Below, one piece after another: positions 56,845 to 64,000 of a stretch of DNA of 64,000 bases. Origin of the DNA: Glebionis coronaria (lineage: Eukaryota; Streptophyta; Magnoliopsida; Asterales; Asteraceae); NCBI GenBank assembly GCA_025667525.1, contig CM046882.1, positions 498,322,292 through 498,386,291 on the forward strand, given 5' to 3'. The notes below the pieces were generated by a model. It searched no databases, had not been told where the DNA came from, and saw nothing but the letters and a program-made list of their open reading frames with translations. How positions within the stretch are numbered: position 1 is the stretch's first letter; each line of letters starts with the position of its first letter. The position numbers and the translations under genes are program-made.

Positions 56845-58613
56845 TCTTTGGCTTTGAAGGATAAGGTATATCGGATGAAGATGAAGTCTTTAGGGGAGTA
56901 GGATCACTCACAACCGCGGGTGGTGGGGGAATGGGGTAAGAAGGTAAAGGAGGTGAAGAAAGTTGTTCTTTTCCTTGTTCACAATCACGGGTGGAGGTGT
57001 AGGAAGCTCGGGTTCCGTATAACCTTTTCCACTACGAGTGGTGATTGCTTTCATCTCCCCTCGTGGATTAGCAACGGTGTTACTCGGAAGAGTACCCGAA
57101 GAAGAGGGTTGATTACCTTGGAAAAGCGAACCGATCATATCACGTATATTATCCGCTTGAGTGCTGAAAAGAGTCTCTCATGTCTGCGCGAATATCATTG
57201 CTTTGTTTCGCCATGTCATTCCTTAGCTCGGCTCGAATATCACTCCCTTGTTTCGCCATGTCTCCCTCCAAGTTGATGAATTGACTTTGAAGATTCGTCA
57301 CCATCTCTCTATTAGTCCTCATGAACGTCTCGATGTCTTGATTCAACGCCGTTGGTTGATTGAGAGGTGGAGCTTGGTAAGCTTGAGAATTTCCTTGAGG
57401 TAGATATGGGTTTCTTTGGGATTGATATTGATTGTTAGCACGAGGTTGGGTTTGGTTATTTCGGTTATAGCTTTGTTGTTGGTTTTGGTTTTGAGGAGTA
57501 AAACCTGGTGGTGCAAGATAGTTGTTTGAACGATAACTTAGCAAGTTACGGTCTCCTTGAGGACGAGCTTGATAGCCTCCCGTGGGATAAGTACCGTATG
57601 CCGCGTTAACGTTTTCACAAAAATTGCCTTGAGTGAAAGGACAATCATTGTAAGAATGAGGACCACCACATGTGCCACAAGAAATAGCAACGGATTTAGC
57701 TTGTTGAGTGTGGTTATTAGCCAAAATTTGCATATTTTTGCTCATTTCGATAATGGCTCGTTCCATGGCAGACATGTCGGTGGTGGAAGAAGTAGATGAA
57801 ACATTGACTCTCGGATTAGATCTTGAGGATGCGGATGAATCCCAATTCTTGTGGTGAGTAGTCATGTTTTCAATCAATTCTACACTTCTCTGGTCTCCTT
57901 TTCATAAAAGTACCACCGGCGGCGGCGTTGATCGTGTCACGATCACGAAAAGTGAGACCATTGTAGAAAGTATCAATGAGAGTGACGGGGAGCATGTTGT
58001 GATTTGGACAACGGTAAATCAAATCATTGTATCGTTCCCAAGCATCAAAGAGCGATTCATCATTGTCTTGCATGAATCCACTAATTTAGTTACGAAGGCT
58101 CGTGACCATGGATGGTGGGAAGTAGCGCGACAAAAAGCGTTGAGTCATATCGTCCCAAGTATGAATAGAATTATTTGGGAGACGGTCAAACCATTTTTCG
58201 GCATGGTGAGAAAGCGTGTGTGGGAATAGTTGAAGGCGAAGTACATCCATAGAAACACCGGGCATCTTCATGCTTTGAGTAATGGTAATGAATTTGTCGA
58301 GGTGCTTGTTGGCATCATCATCAGGCAATCCACGAAATGGATTAGTTTGCACTTGTTGGATCATGTGATGCTTCAACGAAAACTCCTGAGCCGTGATTTG
58401 CATCGGCGCAATCGGGCCTCCACGTCCGTTCATAGTGGGTTGACACAATTCCTCCATTGTTCGTAAATCAGGTAGGGGAACATTGTTGTTGTTGTTATTG
58501 TTATTCAAATTGGGTAGAGGTGGGTTATTATTGTTATTATGAACACCAGCCATATCTAAATCTTCACGAGTCTCGGGCTCAGAATAATTTGAAGATCTAG
58601 TACGCATACACAT
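56845..58613 (-). pseudogene. Athila gag (broken); protease deleted
   Basis: ORF 58613-58086 carries the gypsy Gag core (NPFRGLPDDDANKHLDKFI, AEKWFDRLP, FLSRYFPPS). A TAA interrupts at about 58087. The frame continues 58073-57870, shifts, and goes on 57877-57149 with a knuckle-like CGTCGGPHSYNDCP and a Gln/Asn-rich tail. After another shift 57138-56908 has AITTRSGKGYTEPELP. Then PYPSKPKK, which in relatives precedes the protease, is followed within about 10 bp by the start of the RT region. The protease domain has therefore been deleted at about 56850. Confidence 0.87.
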
Positions 58614-58839
58614 GCAGAAGAAAAATATACAAAGAGAAAATCTATATAATCTTTTTGGTGCAAAACCTTAGGAAAAGAATTGCTTTTATTGATTTTTTTA
58701 ATGTTTTTGTATTTTTGAAAAGTTTTTAATTTTTGTGGATTTTTGAAAATTTTTAGCAAAGAAAATAACGTTCTTAAAAGAACGGGTCCCAAAATTCAAT
58801 GCGTCTCTCACTAGAAACCGTTAATCTTAACGAAAAGAG

Positions 58840-58854
58840 CCGGCAGCGGCGCCA
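58840..58854 (-). other. Athila primer-binding site (tRNA-Asp type)
   Basis: Minus strand TGGCGCCGCTGCCGG, two bases after the 5' LTR, the PBS type used by Athila/Tat elements. Confidence 0.88.
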
Positions 58855-58856
58855 TT

Positions 58857-60487
58857 TAATACCTAGGTTTTTGGCTAAGTATAAAATCTTATATCGTCCG
58901 ATCTTTTCGAATTGATTTCCAGTCTAAAGTGCGACTCAATTGTCTTTTGGTGAACAAGAGAATGGTTTGTTTTGATTATCTATTTTAAACTAAAAGCAAG
59001 TATGGAAATGACATTGAGAAAAGTAGAAGCTTTTAAGAATTTAAACTAGAAAGTTATTTGGAAAAACACTTAAAACATAAAACTTTGTAAAACTTTAAAA
59101 CTTAAAAAACTTAGTCTATCGGAATATAACAAGTCCTTTCTATCGGAATGCACCAAAGTTAAATCCATCGGAATATAATTAAAACAAGTCATCGGAATAT
59201 CAAAGTCCATCCTGTCGCAATGATGGCAATCGGAATGTCCTAGATCGCAATGTCCAGATCGGAATATTCTAAATACCTCTGTCGCAATGTCCAGATCGGA
59301 AAGTTGTAAACTAAAATTTGGCAGAGTTTCGTCTTAAAAAGGACCTTAGTCCCGTCGGAATATGCAATCGCAATGAGCGATCGCAATCCCAGATCGGAAT
59401 AAGGGGGAAGTTACCAAGTGATCGCAAAGTAGAACCACAATGGGTTATTGCGGTCTAAACAAACAATCCGTCGGAATGTTGAAATCCCTAAGATTGCGAT
59501 AAGCACAAAAGTAATCCGAAATTGATGAAAAGCAAAGATTCAATAAGCACTAACAATAAGCTGCCTTATCCGAATCTTAAACAACTCAAAAAGCTTGAAT
59601 TTGACAACTTTTAAAACATAAAAGATCAAAAAATTTATGAAAGGAACTTTAAGACGACTAAAACTTTTAAGAAATCCGAAAACCAATAAGCTAAAACTTA
59701 AAATAAGCCTATAAGCATAGAGAGCTTATAGCTTATACGTGTATGAGCTTATGTAGAAACAAGAAAGATTAACCTTTAATCACGAAAACATCAAATCAAA
59801 CGAATGTAGCATGAATTTTGGATCTAAAGATAAAGTAAACCAAGAAATGTAGAAGGAGATTAAAGAACTTAAAAGTTAACTTGAACTTGATTAATGGAAT
59901 CCAAAATACAAAAAGCTTAAATTTGAAAGATTAAAAGAAAGAAAAGATGAAAGACTTAGTGAGAGAAAGTTTAGAACTTTCTCTCTCTAAAAACTAGAAA
60001 GGAAAAATTAAAAGTGCAACTAGCTAACCACCCTCCTAATGTGATTAGGAGGATATTTATAGGCCAAGTGGGAGGTGAATGTGTGGTGTGCTTCCTTTTT
60101 TTTTTCTCGACTCGATTTAATTTTTTGTCTTTCTCGACGTCGTCTCGGGATTTGAACTCGTCTTAATAATTTTCTTCTATAATTTAGACTTGAGTTCTTC
60201 GACTTCATTAAACTTCCGTCTTTAGACTTTTCTTCGATAAATCTTCAGAACAGGTCTTGGACATCCGTTCTTTAAACACTCTTGATCTCTTGACTTCGTC
60301 TTTTCTCGTTTTCTTCGATAAAAGCCCGCGAAAGCCCGTGTTTTTTTCCTTTTTCATCTTTTGGTCCTAAAACACAATAAAAACACAAACCACGCATAAT
60401 TCCGACTTTTACGACATAAAATACACGTTTTGATCTTGTTATTATTGGAAATAAGTGATAAAAGAATAAGTGTTTTCACACTTATTA
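58857..60487 (-). repeat. Athila 5' LTR
   Basis: About 1.63 kb, matching 30213-31866. TATA box TATAAATA at 60061-60054 (minus strand). The TCGGAAT/TCGCAAT cluster is at 59111-59480. Confidence 0.87.
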
Positions 60488-60814
60488 CTAACCCATCAAT
60501 AACTGGGGGCGACAATAGAGGTGAAAATAGTATGAGAAAGAAAATACCAACAGATCCAAGTAACTATATCTCAAACATCAAACCCAACCGCCATCAACCC
60601 ATCAAAGATCAGGGGCAAAAATCATGGTCAAAAGACCATCACAAAGAAAAGAACAACAGATCCAAGTAAACCTATGTCGAACATCACCAAACCATCATAG
60701 ATCGTGGTCAATAACCATGGCCAAAAGACCATGCAAATTGAAAAGAAACTCAGATCTGGAAAGTTTCCATATCGTGAGAGAGAAAACGAACGAGGGATAA
60801 TGAATGTGTGAATG
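60488..60814. repeat. degenerate ~100-bp tandem units, right flank of Athila
   Basis: Three units share AACCCATCAA..GGGGGCGACAA / GGGGCAAAAATCATGG..AACAGATCCAAGTAA..TC(A/G)AACATCA. Similar units lie left of Athila at about 29660-30212. They are part of the TIR element 29876-61148. Confidence 0.6.
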
Positions 60815-61031
60815 ACCAAAGACCTTCTGGTCTAGCAGTATGGAGGTTTTATCCTCCTAGGCAATGTCTCAAGTTCGAGTCCTGTCTAAGGCGATAGGAG
60901 TTTCCTCCTGCGTGTGTAAAGGGAAGGGTGTCATTGCGTTCTAGGTTGAACCCAACCTGGTTGTGTGGGCTCGCTACATCTTCTGGGCTAGAGGCCATGT
61001 AGCCATAATTGTTGTTCTAAAAATATGTGTG
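60815..61031 (+). mobile_element. tRNA-derived SINE with 10-bp TSD
   Basis: TGGTCTAGCAGTATGGAGG is a Pol III A box and AAGTTCGAGTCCTG a good B box. The 217-bp element is flanked by TGTGTGAATG at 60805-60814 and 61032-61041. Confidence 0.78.
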
Positions 61032-61148
61032 TGTGTGAATGCAGAACGTGTATAAGAAATAATATAATATTTGTGAAATGGATATTATATTCGTTCACTG
61101 TTCATAACACACACAAAGTATATATGATAAACGTATATATGTTATAAT

Positions 61149-61454
61149 GACTAAAGTCAAACCCTGATCGAATCGAAAAAAATGGAACCGGATCGAGAGT
61201 GATTTAGCCCAAAATCATGAATCGCGGACCGGGTCAAATGTGTTTGGTTCAGTTTAAGAAGAAATAATGGTCGCTTATACATAGAATTGAATGGGACCAG
61301 TGACTGAACGCGAGATAAAATGTGAGCCGATAATCAAATCAAAATAGTTTGGTTTGTTTTCTCATTTATGTTTGATTCGCGATCGTTATGCTCAGTTCTA
61401 CTAGTAACTATTGCGTCCGTAGATTATTAGTTTGTAAAAACGTTAAAGTGGTAT
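61149..61454. other. intergenic, nothing recognised
   Basis: No ORF, repeat or RNA gene that I can support. Confidence 0.4.
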
Positions 61455-61815
61455 CTAAGGTAATGTTTGATAACAACTTAATATGTCTTAATTGAAAAAT
61501 AGGCTAGTAAATTAAATCACTTTAAACATGTTTGTTTGGGGCTGAAAATTAATACATGACTTTTTAGAAAAAGCCACATATGAGAGGGTCTTTGTATTAA
61601 GTCGTGACTTATTATTATAAGTTTACATTATTAGCCTCTCACTCTTAATACTTATTTTATATAAAAGGGTATAAAAGTATTTTTCTTTAATTCAGACACT
61701 TTATTCAGCACACAAAACAACCACATATATAATGTTCTACAAACAGACAACATATATTTAAAGAGACATTTTAATTTAACAGAACTTAATAAATATCAAA
61801 CAAACAGGCCCTAAG
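61455..61815. mobile_element. MITE-like inverted-repeat element
   Basis: CTAAGGTAATGTTTGAT at the left mirrors ATCAAACAAACAGGCCCTAAG at the right, with further inverse matches inside (AACTTAAT and TTAAT..). CTAAG occurs at both edges. No coding capacity. Confidence 0.45.
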
Positions 61816-61866
61816 TGATATGGCGTTTCATGTGTTTATAGAAATGACTAATGGCATATTTATATT

Positions 61867-62231
61867 TAGAGGTGGCAAAACGTGCAGGCAGACGGGCACG
61901 GGCAAACGGGCGACAGGCTAAATGGGCGACGGGCTAAACGGGCGCGGGTAAAACGGACGGGCTAAACAGGCGCAAACTAAAGCGGGGAAAAAACATATAA
62001 AAACGTAGAAATAAAAAATATAAAAACTTGTTTAAAAGTCGGGGATAAAAATTAAATATAAAGATTCGTCGAGTAGTTAATTAGTATTTTACATGAGCGT
62101 TCATTTAGTTTTTTATATATGCGCCCTTTTAGCCTATTAATAATAATGAATGGGCAAAAAGTGTCTCATCTTTTTGAAAAATAGACAAAAAATGTTTATA
62201 TTTATAAAATAAACAAGATTTGACAACTCTA
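61867..62231. mobile_element. hAT-like MITE, copy 2
   Basis: TAGAGGTGGCAAAA at 61867 and TTTGACAACTCTA ending at 62231, flanked by TTTATATT and CTTATATT (7 of 8 match). It matches 27929-28306 in inverse orientation. Confidence 0.75.
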
Positions 62232-62608
62232 CTTATATTTGAGTGAGCAATAAATTATCTATTTTTATAGGTTTCGTACCTATTTGCTAGGCCTAAAACC
62301 AATTAACAAACAATTATGTTGGATCAAAGATAATGTGTGTTTGGTTTTTTTTTTGAAGAGATTAGAATTGTATTTGAATTTGATAATGGTTTGAAAGAAA
62401 AGTAGAAATTTTTTTACGTATATTATATAATTATTTATATATAAACTAAAATATATAAGTTAATTTCGAAAATATAAAAAAAAATAACAAATAAATGTAT
62501 GGTTTGGAAAAATGATAAGATAAAAACTAAAATCCTCATTGCAATCTCTATATCCACTACCATAAAATCTAATTAAAATGTTCTACTACCCACCAAGTGT
62601 TTGTGAAA
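62232..62608. other. AT-rich spacer before the RT gene
   Basis: AT-rich, no ORF. If the RT ORF has its own promoter it must lie here; no clear TATA box was singled out. Confidence 0.4.
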
Positions 62609-64000
62609 ATGTCTCAACCAAAAAACATACATAAAACTCATTATCCTTTTCATTACAAATCCATATCCCGTATTTACTTTCTTGTTTTTTTTTTAATAAC
62701 ATCCTCATCTATTTCTTCGGACGGTATTTGGCCGTGCCCGTTTAGGGGCTTTCATTGTTGCCTGGATGGTGAAGTGGGGAATAAAGGGTTTCCTCGTTTG
62801 ATTTCTCATCTCAAGAGACTACACCTTTCGTGCAATGAACGTAAAGACGCATTACGCGAGGCTATCTCCATGGACCATATATTATATATGGCTCTTGAGG
62901 ATACTTTGAAGGCATTTGGCCAATGGCTTTGTGGGAAGTGTATGGATTTACATGCTGTAAGTCGGGCTTGTCATCACAAAGATGGTGTGGTTCGTCTTTC
63001 TAAAGGGCCCGATGACACGAGTGGTCATATTGTTGGCATTTTGAAGCCTTCTAATAAAGATTCTGAGATAAACGTAACCGAGGGGGTTGCTTTGGATGTT
63101 GAGCTTCTTGATCGTGTTTTTAAATTGCCTATCACTATTGTCAAAAGTATTCCTCATGGTTGTCGTCTGGCTTTTTCTCAGGCTTTTAAAACAGTTCTTT
63201 ACAAGGTGGTTGCCCAACCTGATTCTGTTGCAGCATGGGTCAAGTTGTTACTTTTCCCACGATGTACGTTACAGGTGTATAAGCCCAAAAATATACAAGA
63301 ACGTAGGTCTGGAAATAGGAAATCCTTGCAACAAAGCTATATCTTGAAGTCACTAGCCACATGGGGGGAAGATGACGGTATTGAAACGTTAGTTAAGAGG
63401 ATGTTTGATGGTTCTGGGTCAGGTCCGTTGGACCAGGGTGGAGGTGATTTTATGGAGGAGACAACATCAGTCAATGCCAACATCAAGCAATGTCTGCGCA
63501 AGGTCGCGGATGGGCACTTTACAGCAGCAGTGAAAGTGTTATCCTCTTCCGGTGTAGCTCAATACTGCGTTGATACCATTAAAGCCTTGGAGGCTAAGCA
63601 TCCTTACAAGCCTCCCCTATCCATGCCGAGCAACACATTTTCTGAGCCTCCCCTTGTAGCAGGAATTGATTATGTCTTTGGTTGTATTAAATCATTTCCT
63701 AAAGGTACTTCATGCGGTAGAGATGGTTTAAGGGCTCAACATATCTTAGATGCCTTATGTGGAGAGGGGTCTGCTATCGCCGCAGATCTCTTAAAGGTCA
63801 TCACCTCGGTCGTTAATTTATGGTTAGCGGGGAGGTGTCCGCTAATCTTGGGAGAGTTTGTTGCATCTGCTCCTCTCACACCTCTCCTTAAACCAGATAA
63901 CGGGATTCGACCTATTGCAGTAGGCACTATATGGAGACGTTTGGTTTCCAAGGTTGCTATGAAAGGTGTGGGTAAAGAAATGTCAAAGTACCTTTCTGAT
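62609..64000 (+). CDS. zinc-finger/reverse transcriptase ORF, partial, off right edge
   Basis: One frame with no stop from the ATG at 62609 to the edge (464 codons). The first ~36 residues look non-coding, so the true protein may start by the WPCPF motif at about 62729, or an upstream exon may exist. WPCPFRGFHCC..HLKRLHLSC suggests a Cys/His zinc finger. Further on come AWVKLLLFPRCTLQV, LRKVADGHFTAAVKVLSSSG, FPKGTSCGRDGLRAQHILDA and LLKPDNGIRPIAVGTIWRRL, the last being the entry to a reverse-transcriptase palm as in LINE-like enzymes. No endonuclease is visible. From memory this family is widespread in composites as uncharacterised RT proteins; the class is not settled. The catalytic residues lie beyond the window. 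Confidence 0.7.
   Translation, partial: MSQPKNIHKTHYPFHYKSISRIYFLVFFLITSSSISSDGIWPCPFRGFHCCLDGEVGNKGFPRLISHLKRLHLSCNERKDALREAISMDHILYMALEDTLKAFGQWLCGKCMDLHAVSRACHHKDGVVRLSKGPDDTSGHIVGILKPSNKDSEINVTEGVALDVELLDRVFKLPITIVKSIPHGCRLAFSQAFKTVLYKVVAQPDSVAAWVKLLLFPRCTLQVYKPKNIQERRSGNRKSLQQSYILKSLATWGEDDGIETLVKRMFDGSGSGPLDQGGGDFMEETTSVNANIKQCLRKVADGHFTAAVKVLSSSGVAQYCVDTIKALEAKHPYKPPLSMPSNTFSEPPLVAGIDYVFGCIKSFPKGTSCGRDGLRAQHILDALCGEGSAIAADLLKVITSVVNLWLAGRCPLILGEFVASAPLTPLLKPDNGIRPIAVGTIWRRLVSKVAMKGVGKEMSKYLSD

Larger units (their letters stand above)
30213..60487 (-). mobile_element. Athila-type Ty3/gypsy element, defective and split twice
   Basis: On the minus strand: 5' LTR 60487-58857, PBS of the tRNA-Asp type, gag, RT, RNase H, integrase, long 3' region, 3' LTR 31866-30213. 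RT before integrase is the gypsy order. The PBS type, the Gag sequence and the ITTRSGK motif indicate the Athila lineage. The protease is deleted and the frames have stops. A chromovirus (32425-43513) sits in the 3' region and a 9.2-kb composite (45862-55038) sits in integrase. The LTRs share the ends TAATA..TATTA rather than TG..CA; flanks CCAAC and CTAAC may be the target duplication. Confidence 0.85.
29876..61148. mobile_element. TIR element disrupted by the Athila insertion
   Basis: ATTATAACATATATATGTTT at 29876 onward (to about 29940, GAACGAGTATAAT) is the near inverse of 61081-61148 (ATTATATTCGTTCACTGTTC to the end ATGTTATAAT), giving TIRs of about 65 bp. Without Athila the element would be about 1 kb. 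It contains degenerate ~100-bp tandem units (AACCCATCAAAGATC..GGGGCAA..AACAACAGATC) found on both sides of Athila, and a SINE on the right. No ORF supports a transposase; the class is unknown. Confidence 0.5.

Noticed and set aside
60815..60900. Possible tRNA gene
   Set aside because: A and B boxes are present but the sequence cannot fold into a full cloverleaf by eye and is flanked by a target duplication, so it is a SINE.

Overview
This window is nuclear DNA of a flowering plant. It contains spliced genes with GT..AG introns, a plastid-targeted DUF3082 gene, tRNA-derived SINEs, hAT-like MITEs and nested LTR retrotransposons. The retroelement accessory proteins (the long ORF at 11.7-16.3 kb and the reverse transcriptase at the right edge) resemble, from memory, families common in Asteraceae, so a composite such as lettuce, sunflower or Tanacetum is my best guess. 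That is an inference, not a measurement.

Layout. 1-7.4 kb: a decayed Ty1/copia element on the minus strand (copia-1) that continues past the left edge. It sits in the 3' internal part of an older LTR element (7.4-10.3 kb). The 3' LTR of that older element (10302-18256) is split by a young non-autonomous copia element (copia-2, 10878-17243, TSD GTAAA, near-identical LTRs). The older element in turn truncates a PIF/Harbinger transposase (18257-18739). 19-29.9 kb is the only host-gene island. It holds an intronless gene for a conserved plant protein of unknown function (20428-22479, +) facing a four-exon DUF3082 gene (26207-23574, -), with SINEs, MITEs and a long foldback around them. 29.9-61.1 kb is a nest. 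A TIR element (29876-61148) carries an Athila-type Ty3/gypsy element (30213-60487, minus). Athila was split twice, by an intact chromovirus (32425-43513, TSD GAGAC) and by a composite insertion with inverted terminal LTRs inside its integrase (45862-55038, TSD GAAAT). 61-64 kb has a SINE, two MITEs and the open start of a zinc-finger/reverse-transcriptase gene running off the right edge.

Most unusual points: (1) copia-2 has lost pol and joins a Gag-like N terminus to a long accessory protein; its reading frame is bridged by a 731-bp intron packed with four ~105-bp tandem repeats whose two hairpins show compensatory base changes. (2) The chromovirus reads as one 1415-residue Gag-Pol frame only if three short GT..AG introns inside gag are removed, one ending in a NAGNAG acceptor. 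(3) A 9.2-kb insertion with a perfect 5-bp TSD has the same LTR end (U5) facing out on both sides, and an internal junction at a GGTGAG microhomology. (4) A pair of small related ORFs with an HGSxCxC motif sits near the 3' end of the older LTR element.
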